The notes: a model not told the origin generated them from the letters alone. A stretch of DNA of 64,000 bases from Siderastrea radians (GCA_964017195.1 OZ024897.1:38039036-38103035), one strand, 5' to 3'. Positions 35,943 through 44,713 are shown, numbered from the stretch's first letter. Program-made: numbers and translations.

Positions 35943-38900
35943 TCACTGGTAGCCATAGGGGTAGGTCTTGAAGGTGCGGGGATCGATGACTCTTTTGTCA
36001 TACACCAAGCGATACCATTTGTGTTGGGGTTGAGTGAGCAAGGTGTAGTTTTTCGGGTTCCTGACAATGTGGTGACTTTTGGTGACTTGGATTTCGCGTG
36101 GTTTGGCAAGGGGTTTCTGGATTTCATCTTGGACATTCTGGCGCATGACGTCGTAATTCAACTGGGTGTGTCCTTCACTGTTGAGTCGGAAGCCTCTGAC
36201 CTTGCATTCCACGTTTCCTTTATTCGTAGTATAACCATAGTTCTTGGGTCCTCCGCTGACAAATTCTTGGATGTATTCATCATCAGCTAATTCGGAGGCG
36301 AAGTCCCCTAGATAGGAACCCAAGGTAGGTTGGAATTGAGTGGGTGTTTCCTCCAGGTAGATGACGGAGTCGGTGTCAAAGTAGAGGACTCTTTCCCCTA
36401 AGGCTTCCAGGGCGTCATAGAGTTTGAGTCGGGCGTGGCAGGTGGTGAAGCAGGCCACAAAAATGTTGAGGTTGGGTGACACGCGGATGTCCTCTTTTTG
36501 GGTTTGGTAATGGACCTCGACCATGTCGTCATTGATCACGGACACGTGACGTACGTCTAAGGCATCGTTATCCAAGAAACAGTTGAAGGCATGAGGGTCA
36601 TCAAAGGCTTGAATTTGGGTCTTGTTAAGGCGTTGTCCAAACTTGCCCCACATGGAGTTCAACATGAGTTTAGCTAGGGTACGCAGGCCCGGGTTCTTCT
36701 CAATTTTGTCATACTCCAACTGGATGCCTTCATGCAGGAAGTACTGTTCGATGTAACTTTGCTTTTCTTCTTCTGTCATGTCGTCCTTAGGCCACCCACT
36801 AGCTTCTTGCTTAATTTTCAGCCAGGTGTTGACATAATCGGCGAAGAGGCCCTCACAGGTTTGTTCAAAATGCCAGACTTCATAGATGTATTGGACTTGG
36901 TACCCCAATTCGACAGCTTTGACTAATTCGGGAGTGCACCAGGTACTGGTGAGGGTGCGTTGTTCGTCGGGGTGAGGGCAATGATAGGATCTGTCCAAAA
37001 GAGGTTTGTCCATGTCTTCTTTCACACAACGGGCACAGAGGGGAAAGAGCAGTTTGTCGCCATGACGGTAAGGCAGCACGGGATGGTACAATTCACGGGG
37101 AGGCAGGACTTTGCATTGAATGAGGCCAAAGTACTGGTGGATGTTCGTGTGACCCGGTTGATAATAGATGGTGGGATGTCCTTTGGGGTAGGTGCACTTC
37201 TTGTTGACCCACGGGTACAAGGAGGTGACATCGATGTAGTGAATTTTTTGGCCGGGGGTGATATGATGGTAGAGTTGGATGGCATTGGTACGCCCTCCAC
37301 AGAAAGCCTCTCGAGGTTCAAGAGGTTCAATAAAATCGAGTTCCCGGACGAAGGAGTCGATCTCTGGTTGGGTTTTTAGGAGGTGCTCCCATTGACATCC
37401 CCACATTTGAATGACGTTGTACCCTTGATTGGTAAGCTTTTGGACTTTGTCTTGGGTGGCGTCATAGACGTCCTGCATGGTTCGATCATGGTTGCGGGGA
37501 TGTTTTTCGTAGCGATGGGGATAACAGGTAGGGCATCCGTGGGTGAAACAGCCTTGAAATTCGTAGACGGTGTGGGTGTGGGCGCAATAACCATCCACAT
37601 GGAAGTTGGTCCCGGGGATCTTATACTCGCCTTCATTTCGGACATGTTGAATGTACTGTGGCTCTGGATTGGCACTGGCCAAGAGATCGTCGGGGGTAAG
37701 ATCTTGGAGGGCGCGTTGACGTAGTTGGTGATCGCACCAGGTTAACCATTGAAGGGCTGGGAGGGACTGGTTGATGTTGTTTCTCCACCCCTTCTGACCG
37801 GCGGGTTCGCTGGCAATACTGTTCGGGATCATCCGGTTCATACGTAAATCTCGATTACAAGCCGAGGCAATGGTAACGTGATCGAAAGGATTGAAGCCGG
37901 TCAAGTCTTCAAACAGGCGTTTGAAAGTCAAACATCCTTGTTTCAAGAGACGTACATCCGACTTACAATAGGTCAATAACTCTTGTTGAAAATGAAACAC
38001 CACACCCTTGTCGCGTTGTTCTTGATGCCAGGTTTCGAAGGCTTGTCTGCCTTCGAGTGACATGGTCTCAGGCATGTAGTAATCGCGTGAGGGGAGGATG
38101 CCCACGTAGTGTTGATGCTCATCACCGGGTATGTTGAACTTGTGGGGGAAATACCCTTTGCAGAGTTCTGTCAAGCCAAAGGTTTTGGGAAACGCGGAGA
38201 GGGGCATCTGGAAGAAACTCATCGAATCGATGAAGCGGATGCAGTCATGTTTGATCTCTAAGAGTTTACACCCGTTGCGGAGTTGTTGGACGATGCGGTT
38301 GTCACTATAGTATTCTTGGATGATAAAGTATCCATCGTACCCTTGAAAATTATGGGCGATGACATTGACTTGACGGGTATCGTGAAGAGTCAAGGTATCC
38401 AACCATTCCAGAAAGTCACGGATACAGGTGGGACCTGGGAAAGGCTGGGGTTCATCGTCGTCTTCGGTTTCGGCCACGACGAGATTCGCAATGTGTTTTT
38501 CCTGGGGTTGCATGGCTTCAATATCAAAGAAAACGTGTAAGGGAGGCAGGTCTTCCTCGTCCTCGGAGGAGGCATGGGGTTCCGCGGCGGCGGCACCTCG
38601 TTTGGCGCGAGGACCTTTTTGACGGGTCCTCTTTCTCTTCTTTTCGTCTTGAGGCTTGGGGGCTTTTTGAATAAAACAACGGTGGTTGTCGGCGTGGACG
38701 TACTGATGACAAGAAGGGCAATCCACGTGGAAACAATGGTGACGTTGAATGCGGGACAAACCCACATTTTGTTGATAACAGTCAGGGCATCGGTATCGTT
38801 GAGAGCACACGGAGGCCTGGAGGTCCGTGGTGGGTTTGCCCGCATGGGTCTTGCTGGAATGGGCTTCGAAACACGCGGGTCCAAAAAAGTCCCGATGACA

Positions 38901-40130
38901 CGACTTGCAACGTTGAGTGGCTTTCAGGTGTCGGGGGTACGCATGTTGAAAGTCTGGACAATCTTTCTGTCGACAGGCTCCGCACAACTTGGTCTTGGTG
39001 CATCGATGCATCCCCTCGGTGTTGTAGGGTTTCCAACAAGCCGCACACACATAACTGGACCCGAAAAATCCCGGCAATTTGGTGATGACATCATAATGGT
39101 CATGGTTGTGCAACAGGATCAGTTGTTTGTCAGAAAGGGCTCCAAACGTCGTGATGTGAAACGATCGCTGTGCATCCACCAGGAGGATTTGGTAACCGGT
39201 GAGGGACGGAGCTTGACTGAATTGGGTCAAGGCATCATACCCACAGGGACCCAAGGGTACCTTGGCCTCGCGATGAAGCACGAGAGCCAATTCTTTTTGG
39301 ATGTTGCGCCCCTGTCGAATGGTTGGCCATTTGTGGTGCTGGTCCACGCGAGCTTTGGCGGTGACAAGGGCTCTGGCACAGCAGAGTTGATCGTCGTTGG
39401 TAATCCGGATGATGGATTTGGAATTTTTTCTCAACAGGTCCATGGTGGGATGACCTGGTTTCCCGCGCCGTGGTCTGCCGGTACCTTGAGGGGCATGATG
39501 AACTTGCGTGATGGAGACTTGAAAGGAATCGTCCATTTCAAATTGTTCGTTGCTGTTCAAGGCTTGGGCTAAACGTTGGAACAGGGCTTCCACGCGCTCT
39601 GTGTCTCGACGCCATTCACCTGCACGTAATCCCCACCCCTGAAAATTATTGTGGAGCCTGTCCGAGGCGATGGTAAAGTACAGACGATCTTGATCGTGGA
39701 GGTCGGGGGTGGTGGTTAACACTTGATTGACGGCTCGACGTAATCCATCTTGGAGAGCTTGGGTAATGTTTTGACCTGGCATCAAGGTCCCCCTTTGACG
39801 TAACTGGGTCTTGAAATGACGTTCTTGTACCCCCATGCGATCACTCTTCCGATTCACAAAAGGTTCTAAGTCAAATTGGAAGGTAACTTGCGCAGAGGGA
39901 TCCAATCCACCCCCACTTTGTTCCCATTGGTCCAAGGCCTCTTCACAAATAGCGTCGTCACTGTCCGTCATGTTTTCGAGGCAAATCAAAGGTCCCACAC
40001 AGGAATTTGTTGTTGTCGTCTCTTCTTCTTCTGGCTCTGAATCGGACATCTCTAGTCCCAGCAAGGACATCATCTCATGTGTAGCGAGGCCGCTTGGCCC
40101 CGCGCCTTCGTCGTCTTCGTGAGAGGACAT
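35943..40130 (-). CDS. polB: Protein-primed-type family B DNA polymerase
   Basis: Replicative polymerase of the element, 1395 aa from the ATG at 40130 (an upstream in-frame extension starts with TTG and is unlikely). The acidic N-terminus precedes a Cys/His-rich zinc-binding region (about residues 362-485). The exonuclease has F-D-I-E (535), N-F-Q-G-Y-D (594) and Y-C-K-S-D (721). Palm motifs are D-V-T-S-L-Y-P (967), K-x3-N-S-M-W-G-K (1154) and F-D-T-D-S (1251). Between exonuclease and palm, residues about 843-870 hold V-D-G-Y...E-F-Q-G-C-F-T-H-G-C-P-x-C, a Vsr-like endonuclease insert. All catalytic residues appear present. It shares a divergent promoter with the 40370 gene. Family assignment is firm; protein priming is inferred from the family. 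Confidence 0.97.
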   Translation of the reverse strand: MSSHEDDEGAGPSGLATHEMMSLLGLEMSDSEPEEEETTTTNSCVGPLICLENMTDSDDAICEEALDQWEQSGGGLDPSAQVTFQFDLEPFVNRKSDRMGVQERHFKTQLRQRGTLMPGQNITQALQDGLRRAVNQVLTTTPDLHDQDRLYFTIASDRLHNNFQGWGLRAGEWRRDTERVEALFQRLAQALNSNEQFEMDDSFQVSITQVHHAPQGTGRPRRGKPGHPTMDLLRKNSKSIIRITNDDQLCCARALVTAKARVDQHHKWPTIRQGRNIQKELALVLHREAKVPLGPCGYDALTQFSQAPSLTGYQILLVDAQRSFHITTFGALSDKQLILLHNHDHYDVITKLPGFFGSSYVCAACWKPYNTEGMHRCTKTKLCGACRQKDCPDFQHAYPRHLKATQRCKSCHRDFFGPACFEAHSSKTHAGKPTTDLQASVCSQRYRCPDCYQQNVGLSRIQRHHCFHVDCPSCHQYVHADNHRCFIQKAPKPQDEKKRKRTRQKGPRAKRGAAAAEPHASSEDEEDLPPLHVFFDIEAMQPQEKHIANLVVAETEDDDEPQPFPGPTCIRDFLEWLDTLTLHDTRQVNVIAHNFQGYDGYFIIQEYYSDNRIVQQLRNGCKLLEIKHDCIRFIDSMSFFQMPLSAFPKTFGLTELCKGYFPHKFNIPGDEHQHYVGILPSRDYYMPETMSLEGRQAFETWHQEQRDKGVVFHFQQELLTYCKSDVRLLKQGCLTFKRLFEDLTGFNPFDHVTIASACNRDLRMNRMIPNSIASEPAGQKGWRNNINQSLPALQWLTWCDHQLRQRALQDLTPDDLLASANPEPQYIQHVRNEGEYKIPGTNFHVDGYCAHTHTVYEFQGCFTHGCPTCYPHRYEKHPRNHDRTMQDVYDATQDKVQKLTNQGYNVIQMWGCQWEHLLKTQPEIDSFVRELDFIEPLEPREAFCGGRTNAIQLYHHITPGQKIHYIDVTSLYPWVNKKCTYPKGHPTIYYQPGHTNIHQYFGLIQCKVLPPRELYHPVLPYRHGDKLLFPLCARCVKEDMDKPLLDRSYHCPHPDEQRTLTSTWCTPELVKAVELGYQVQYIYEVWHFEQTCEGLFADYVNTWLKIKQEASGWPKDDMTEEEKQSYIEQYFLHEGIQLEYDKIEKNPGLRTLAKLMLNSMWGKFGQRLNKTQIQAFDDPHAFNCFLDNDALDVRHVSVINDDMVEVHYQTQKEDIRVSPNLNIFVACFTTCHARLKLYDALEALGERVLYFDTDSVIYLEETPTQFQPTLGSYLGDFASELADDEYIQEFVSGGPKNYGYTTNKGNVECKVRGFRLNSEGHTQLNYDVMRQNVQDEIQKPLAKPREIQVTKSHHIVRNPKNYTLLTQPQHKWYRLVYDKRVIDPRTFKTYPYGYQ

Positions 40131-40369
40131 GATCAGATGAACTCGCTGGAGATCGGGGGTCTGTTTTTTATGGAGAACCAAAAGGTCACGTGGGAGGGGA
40201 AGGAGCCAATCACTAAAACAGGGTGCCCCCCCTGAGAGGGGGTGCCCTAGGGAGGGGTGGGATGAGGTGGGGGACCCCCCTCCCCCTCTCTAGTTAGGGT
40301 CCATGGTGCATCACGGGAACGAATAAGTCCCTATAAAAGAAATCGAACCTCCGGCTGAGTCATCTCAAC
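40131..40369. promoter_or_regulatory. Divergent promoter, polB / 40370 gene
   Basis: TATAAAAG at 40332-40339 lies 31 bp before the plus-strand ATG (40370). CATAAAAAA on the minus strand (40164-40172) lies about 35 bp before polB. Between them are CACGTG (40187-40192), CCAAT (40206-40210) and G/C-rich palindromic tracts. The CACGTG-GGAGGG-CCAAT block recurs inverted in the promoter at 55200-55350. Confidence 0.7.
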
Positions 40370-40819
40370 ATGGACTCTCGCCATGAAAAGCTGTTGAAAG
40401 AGTTTGAAGATTTCGAGGAGCAGTTAAAAGTGGATGAAATTTTAGAGAAGGTGAAGGCGGAGTGGGTGTTGGACTCAGGAGTCACAGAGTTTGGTGAACT
40501 ATTGAAAGAGAGGGAGTGTCTCAAACAGGCAGCCCAGGCAACCCGGACAGCACGAGCCACCCGCTTGCATCAGCTGTGCTACCCTCAACTAACGTGCGAG
40601 TGGTTCGTGAAGGGGCTCGACTTCTGCTGCCCCTATTGGCGTTATCAGTTTAAACGCCCCCTCACGCCCCCACGAGCACCGCCGCTGCCCTCTCCTGATG
40701 CCGCGCATCAAACGTATCAAACGCCCCGCCAGACGTCCTCCGCCAAACGACGACAGCCCCGACGAACTCACCATTGCGATGGATACCACCAGCGACGACG
40801 ACGACGAGAGCCCCGATGA
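40370..40819 (+). CDS. Hypothetical Cys-containing early-type protein
   Basis: 149 aa; family not recognised. The N-terminal 60 residues are charged and likely helical or coiled coil (K-E-F-E-D-F-E-E-Q-L-K). A compact Cys/Trp block follows (C-Y-P-Q-L-T-C-E-W...F-C-C-P-Y-W) and then a Pro-, Arg-rich tail. A good TATA box 31 bp upstream supports the start. The last 122 nt overlap the next gene in another frame, so the tail may be replaced by splicing or the overlap may be genuine. A small Cys-bearing protein beside the polymerase is compatible with an early regulatory role, but that is only positional inference. Confidence 0.6.
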   Translation: MDSRHEKLLKEFEDFEEQLKVDEILEKVKAEWVLDSGVTEFGELLKERECLKQAAQATRTARATRLHQLCYPQLTCEWFVKGLDFCCPYWRYQFKRPLTPPRAPPLPSPDAAHQTYQTPRQTSSAKRRQPRRTHHCDGYHQRRRRREPR

Positions 40820-41627
40820 ACTCACCATCGCGATGGATACCACCAGCGACGACGAGAGCCCCGATGAACTCGCACAGCTCCGGGCTAAAGAAGACCAACG
40901 ACTGGCGCGGCGACGGGTCGTTAACGCCAGGTACCGGGCCAGGCATCCCCAGCGAGTCGCTGCCCAGAGACAAAGCTATCGGGCCAGGCATCCCGAGCGA
41001 GTCGCCGCCCAGAAACGACGGTATCGGGCCAGGCATCCCGAGCGAGAAGCCGCCCGGAAACAACGCTATCGGGCCAGACATCCCGAGCGAGTCGCTGCCC
41101 AGAAACGACGGTATCGGGCCAAGAAACGTAAGGGCCTCCCCCTCACCGACGACGACGACGATGATGAAATGGCAGAGCGCCAGACCACCCAACCCCGGTA
41201 CCGAACCAGGTATGCCAACCGAATAGCAAGAGGGCTCGCGGAACGACAGAGAACGCAGGAAAAACAGCAAGCCTTGGGCCCCCTTTCCCTGACGGTCCGT
41301 GTGGACGACTTTATGCAAGGCTTTTGGGATTCCCTCTCACCTCGTTCCTCTGCAACAGGACCTCTTTCCCTGACGGTCCGTGTGGGCGATTTTAGGCAAG
41401 GCTTTTGGGACTCCTTCTCGCCCGGCCAGGAGGTCATAATAATGGACAGGGCTTCAGGGACTCCCCTGGATTCTTCTTGTGACTTGTGGGACGAGGAAAA
41501 AGGGTTTTTAGACAATTTACTCGATGACTTGCCGTCATCGGACGACTCGTTGTTGTTGGACCTTGATGACTTTTTAACTGACATGATGGAGGATTCTTCG
41601 TTTGATTTGGACGAGTTTGTTATGTAA
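40698..41627 (+). CDS. Arg-repeat protein with acidic C-terminus (putative transcription activator)
   Basis: 309 aa, no known family. In order: a duplicated acidic segment (S-P-D-E-L-T-I-A-M-D-T-T-S, residues 20-58); about four to five 15-residue repeats Y-R-A-R-H-P-E-R-V-A-A-Q-K-R-R (78-142), strongly basic; an Asp run (151-156); a duplicated G-P-L-S-L-T-V-R-V...G-F-W-D-S block (194-242); and a 50-residue acidic, hydrophobic-spaced C-terminus (D-L-D-D-F-L-T-D-M-M). Basic repeats plus an acidic tail look like a DNA-binding/activation layout; this is inference. It overlaps the preceding gene by 122 nt and could be read from the same transcript. Confidence 0.7.
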   Translation: MPRIKRIKRPARRPPPNDDSPDELTIAMDTTSDDDDESPDELTIAMDTTSDDESPDELAQLRAKEDQRLARRRVVNARYRARHPQRVAAQRQSYRARHPERVAAQKRRYRARHPEREAARKQRYRARHPERVAAQKRRYRAKKRKGLPLTDDDDDDEMAERQTTQPRYRTRYANRIARGLAERQRTQEKQQALGPLSLTVRVDDFMQGFWDSLSPRSSATGPLSLTVRVGDFRQGFWDSFSPGQEVIIMDRASGTPLDSSCDLWDEEKGFLDNLLDDLPSSDDSLLLDLDDFLTDMMEDSSFDLDEFVM

Positions 41628-41695
41628 AAAGAGACAGTGCTTTGACATTTTCATTTTTTATTGACACAACATGTAACTGGGGGTGTCATTAAAGT
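41628..41695. terminator. Convergent poly(A) region
   Basis: Between the plus-strand gene ending at 41627 and the minus-strand gene ending at 41696. 'tttttattgac' (about 41654-41664) gives AATAAA on the minus strand, and ATTAAA near 41688 could serve the plus strand. Confidence 0.6.
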
Positions 41696-42052
41696 TTACA
41701 ATTTTAAACGTTTCTTGGCTTGCATGATTTTCTTGACCACGCGTTCCGTCTTGGTTTTCTTGCCGGGTAACCGATCAATGGCTTGGATCATCTTGGTATC
41801 GGCTTTCCATTTATCTTGCAAATTCTTGGCACGGCTGTAATCAATGTCGTGTTGTTTCGCAATCTGGTCCAAGCGATTGATCCCGGGATCCCCCCGTTTT
41901 AGACGTTTGGCCAAATGCGTGCCAGGGCCCATGTACTGATACCCGGGCCAATGAAATTCTTTGCCGGTTTTAGCAATCCATTTTTGGACATCCACGGCCC
42001 CTCCTCGTTGGGTGCGTTTCCGTTTGATACCCCTTCTCCTCTTGGTGGGCAT
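41696..42052 (-). CDS. Parvovirus-VP1u-like phospholipase A2 protein
   Basis: 118 aa. A basic N-terminus ends in Q-R-G-G (15-18), followed by a compact PLA2 domain: calcium-loop motif Y-M-G-P-G-T (40-45) and the catalytic helix A-K-Q-H-D-I-D-Y (65-72) with the His-Asp pair, as in the viral group of phospholipase A2. Such domains hydrolyse membrane phospholipids; in parvoviruses they act from the capsid during cell entry. Its place at the end of the virion gene block and the Q-R-G-G site suggest a packaged, protease-processed protein. Activity is untested here, but the key residues are present. Confidence 0.88.
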   Translation of the reverse strand: MPTKRRRGIKRKRTQRGGAVDVQKWIAKTGKEFHWPGYQYMGPGTHLAKRLKRGDPGINRLDQIAKQHDIDYSRAKNLQDKWKADTKMIQAIDRLPGKKTKTERVVKKIMQAKKRLKL

Positions 42053-42054
42053 GT

Positions 42055-42714
42055 TTAGTCACTGTCCTCGTAATCCAATCGACGTCGTAACTTTTTGCCT
42101 TGGGCCCAATCTTCCCACCCGGGTAAAGGTTTCAATCGTTCCACTTCACGGGCGGGTCCTTTGCCTTTGCCTTTGCCTTTGCCTTTGCCCCAAGGACTCT
42201 CGGCTAACTTTTTTTCCAAGGTCTTGCGCCGTTCTCGAATGGCTTCTAAACGCGACCGGATATCCCCTCGACTGCTGGAAGGGGTGGCTTTCTTGAGAAT
42301 GGGAATCTTACTGGTGGTGGCTGCTCCTTTGCCTTTCTTGGTGGTTGGGGTAATGGGAGGTTTGGGCGTCGACGGGCTGCCTTTTATCATGCGCTTCAAC
42401 CATTGTTCCACGGGTCCGGTCACCAAATCCCCGGCCTCTTCGTCTTCTTCGCCTGGCGGACCACCCGGGGCTCCAACCCCCACGCCTCCGGGAAATTGAC
42501 GAATGCGTTTGGTTAACTTGGTTAATTCTTGACTCAGGGGTTTGGTTTGAGCATTGACCAGGGCCGGAGGCAATTCGGGATTGGCCAACAACACATGTTT
42601 TTTAGCGGCGAGCGTCGCGGCTTTGTTCAACAAGGCATTTTCGGTGAGTTCTCCTTTGTAATATTGAATGAGTTGTTCCAAGTCCTTGTGGGGAATCATG
42701 TACACCTCGTCCAT
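42055..42714 (-). CDS. Hypothetical virion-cluster protein with KG repeat
   Basis: 219 aa, family not recognised. The N-terminal half is helical and conserved-looking (I-P-H-K-D-L-E-Q-L-I-Q-Y-Y, L-T-K-R-I-R). The middle is low complexity (G-V-G-V-G-A-P-G-G-P-P-G, acidic), and the C-terminus has a basic K-G x5 repeat encoded by a 6-bp tandem. The C-terminus ends acidic. It starts 2 bp upstream of the PLA2 gene stop region and overlaps the previous small gene by 19 nt, consistent with a late virion transcription unit. A core or minor capsid role is inferred from position only. Confidence 0.75.
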   Translation of the reverse strand: MDEVYMIPHKDLEQLIQYYKGELTENALLNKAATLAAKKHVLLANPELPPALVNAQTKPLSQELTKLTKRIRQFPGGVGVGAPGGPPGEEDEEAGDLVTGPVEQWLKRMIKGSPSTPKPPITPTTKKGKGAATTSKIPILKKATPSSSRGDIRSRLEAIRERRKTLEKKLAESPWGKGKGKGKGKGPAREVERLKPLPGWEDWAQGKKLRRRLDYEDSD

Positions 42715-42935
42715 GGGGGTTGACTACAGTCGGAGCAAAGTTCCCCGTCTTCTATCTCACGACAGCTCTCACAAAGACGGGATCTCAACATATGTTGGTA
42801 CTCTCGATACAACAGGTGATATTTATGCTTCCAATAAGAACAGGCGTCTTTCCACTGGTCGGTGGCCCGATTGGCCTCTTGTAACAGGGTGATCCATGTG
42901 GCCAGGGTTAACGGGTCGGTCGAGCACATTGACAT
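42696..42935 (-). CDS. Small Cys-motif protein
   Basis: 79 aa from the ATG at 42935 (42929 is also possible). Trp/Tyr-rich helical body (W-K-D-A-C-S-Y-W-K-H-K-Y), then C-E-S-C-x8-C-S-D-C, a four-cysteine arrangement typical of a small zinc knuckle. It overlaps the upstream gene's 3' end by about 28 nt and the downstream gene's start by 19 nt. The compact packing and a complete Cys set argue that it is real; function unknown. Confidence 0.55.
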   Translation of the reverse strand: MSMCSTDPLTLATWITLLQEANRATDQWKDACSYWKHKYHLLYREYQHMLRSRLCESCREIEDGELCSDCSQPPWTRCT

Positions 42936-43234
42936 AACACCTCGTGAAGTCCTTGAAACAAGCCGCGTCCTTTTTGTTGAACCAACCACGCACGCCGTTT
43001 TTTGACGGAATGTCGACGACGTCCCAAATCGCGTAGCACCTTTTTATAGGGTTGAAGGTTAGCCAGCATGGGGGGTGTGACAGGAATCTTGTTTTTTAAG
43101 AAGTTCAAGACCAGTTCACTCACAGCATTGATTTGATCGGCATTGGCATGTTGTAACAACTCTTGACGTTTGGAACCATTGGCTTCTTGTAACATGGATC
43201 GTAAAAACGGTAATTGACGTCGAAGACGTTGCAT
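42908..43234 (-). CDS. Conserved small basic Polinton protein
   Basis: 108 aa. N-terminal R-Q-L-P-F-L-R-S, a central S-E-L-V-L-N-F-L-K-N-K-I-P-V-T-P helix, then Y-K-K-V-L-R-D-L and a basic S-V-K-K-R-R-A-W-L-V-Q-Q tail. This order resembles a small conserved open frame common in animal Polintons and adintoviruses, usually found in the late/virion gene block; exact role not established. It is immediately followed by the Cys-motif gene. Confidence 0.75.
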   Translation of the reverse strand: MQRLRRQLPFLRSMLQEANGSKRQELLQHANADQINAVSELVLNFLKNKIPVTPPMLANLQPYKKVLRDLGRRRHSVKKRRAWLVQQKGRGLFQGLHEVLCQCARPTR

Positions 43235-43237
43235 CTT

Positions 43238-43408
43238 TTACCGATGACGGCGACGATAGCGTTGATTGGCTTTTTGGATCGTGCGTTTTATACGTTTATC
43301 CGTTTCCAAGGCCACGGCTTTCCCTAATCCTACCATGGCAGGGACCAATAGATTTAAAAAACCGCCTCGTTGACGACGGCGTCGTCGTAATCTTCTTCTC
43401 CTCACCAT
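43238..43408 (-). CDS. 56-aa Arg-rich peptide with QRGG motif
   Basis: Short frame starting at ATG 43408. An Arg-run N-terminus ends in Q-R-G-G (13-16), followed by a hydrophobic segment (F-L-N-L-L-V-P-A-M-V-G-L-G) and a basic tail. The start overlaps the preceding gene's stop (ATGGTGA). Same layout as the 43402 and 48678 proteins and reminiscent of adenovirus core peptides (mu/pX type). Probable DNA-condensing or membrane-active virion peptide, processed by the protease; inferred. Confidence 0.7.
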   Translation of the reverse strand: MVRRRRLRRRRRQRGGFLNLLVPAMVGLGKAVALETDKRIKRTIQKANQRYRRRHR

Positions 43409-43731
43409 GGTCGACCCGTCAATAAACGTTGAAGGGGTTTGTCTTGTTTGATCACGTCTCGCGACTCTTTATAGCCTTGACGGGTATTGCGTTTGAAATC
43501 GGACCACCAACCCCCACCTCGTTGTCGTCGGTAATGTTGCACATTATCGGTAATGCCTTTCAAGGCTTGCCCGCCTAATTTGCCTAAAGCCAGTCCAAAC
43601 CCAGGCGCGGGGCCTGAGAGAAACATACTCATGCCATGGGCAATTTTATCCACCAAACGGGGTTTGCGACGCATTAAAGCCCCTCCTCGTTGTTTCCTTT
43701 TTCTGCGTCGTCGTCGTCGTTGGACGGCCAT
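43402..43731 (-). CDS. Arg-rich virion protein with two QRGG motifs
   Basis: 109 aa. Residues 1-13 are almost all Arg/Lys, then Q-R-G-G-A (14-18). A Gly/Ala-rich hydrophobic stretch (30-55) precedes a second R-Q-R-G-G-G site (about 69-74) and a basic C-terminus. The paired sites resemble the two-cut maturation of adenovirus precursor core proteins. It overlaps the 43674 gene by 58 nt and the 43238 gene by 7 nt. Probable core protein; no sequence family recognised. Confidence 0.75.
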   Translation of the reverse strand: MAVQRRRRRRKRKQRGGALMRRKPRLVDKIAHGMSMFLSGPAPGFGLALGKLGGQALKGITDNVQHYRRQRGGGWWSDFKRNTRQGYKESRDVIKQDKPLQRLLTGRPW

Positions 43732-44336
43732 GGTTCTAAGAGTGTAGGACTGGGAGGGAGCGGCTTTTTATGGATCCAGTAGTCTTTGGGTTTCAAGGGA
43801 CGAGGACATCCGTCCACATAGCATAGGGCTTCCAAGGGTTGGTACACAAAATGACCATGGTACTCTTGGACGCATCGTTTGGGTAAGGGAGGGGTGAAAT
43901 CCACAATGGTATCATCCAACGTTTGCATCTTGATCAAAAATCCTTCCAGGTCTTCCAAGGGAACACCCCTCACATAGGTTTTCAATTCGGTCAAGGCTTT
44001 GGCATAGGTGGTAAACGCAAATCGACTCATGGTCACTTTAAATCGGTATTGTTTAAAATCATTCCATCCTTTGACCATCGTCCCTACCGCCGCCAAACAC
44101 GCTACCAACGTGCTGTTGTCCAACAGGGGGCCAGCAATCATGCCCGCGGCCATCAGGAGTAACGCCATGCCATTGAACAAGGCATTGATACACTTGTAAT
44201 GATTCAACATTTTGCGATAACACCACCATTGTTGATGGTAAAAGGCATACAACGAATCCATGCGTTGTAACAATTCCGGTGGGAAGGGGATGCCAGGACG
44301 TCGGGATCCATTCAATAACGACACGACGGTTTTCAT
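43674..44336 (-). CDS. Two-TM membrane protein (possible SLATT-like)
   Basis: 220 aa from ATG 44336. A helical, aromatic N-terminus (Y-A-F-Y-H-Q-Q-W-W-C-Y-R, 30-41) leads into two transmembrane segments (about 50-68 and 75-90) separated by a short D-N-S-T turn, then a long amphipathic region (W-N-D-F-K-Q-Y-R-F-K...) and an acidic C-terminal tail. A hairpin of two TMs between helical flanks resembles SLATT-type 2TM domains, but this is a shape argument, not a motif match. Its place in the virion block suggests a capsid-associated membrane protein. It begins 3 bp after the upstream frame's stop. Confidence 0.7.
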   Translation of the reverse strand: MKTVVSLLNGSRRPGIPFPPELLQRMDSLYAFYHQQWWCYRKMLNHYKCINALFNGMALLLMAAGMIAGPLLDNSTLVACLAAVGTMVKGWNDFKQYRFKVTMSRFAFTTYAKALTELKTYVRGVPLEDLEGFLIKMQTLDDTIVDFTPPLPKRCVQEYHGHFVYQPLEALCYVDGCPRPLKPKDYWIHKKPLPPSPTLLEPWPSNDDDDAEKGNNEEGL

Positions 44337-44338
44337 CC

Positions 44339-44713
44339 TCACGGCGAGACCCGGGACGAAGAGGTTTGTACACTAGGACGTCCTCCCTGTTTATAACTGG
44401 TCACAATGCTATTGGTCATGGTCACATTAGCAATTTCCCGTCCTTGGGCCAATTGTTCTTGATCTTGTAACAGCATGCGTAAACGTCGTTGTAAATCGGC
44501 TTGACGCAAGTTACGTGGGGGTGTACTATCGCTCCAAGATCCTCGAAAGCTAGCTGGATTGGAGGCAGGTGTCAAAGGCGACGTGGGGGTATTTCGTCGT
44601 CGTCCTCGTATGCGTCTCGGTCGTCGTCCCCGACGACCCCCACCACCACCACCACCACCCCCACCACCGCCGCCACCACCGCCACCACCACCACCACCGG
44701 CACCACCGGCACC

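Noticed and set aside
38574..39572. Long plus-strand frame (332 codons) inside the polymerase gene
   Set aside because: Lies antisense to well-conserved polymerase motifs and Cys clusters; no domain, a codon-bias shadow.
40370..40819. LxCxE Rb-binding oncoprotein
   Set aside because: The string L-T-C-E-W lacks the required spacing; no true LxCxE is seen.
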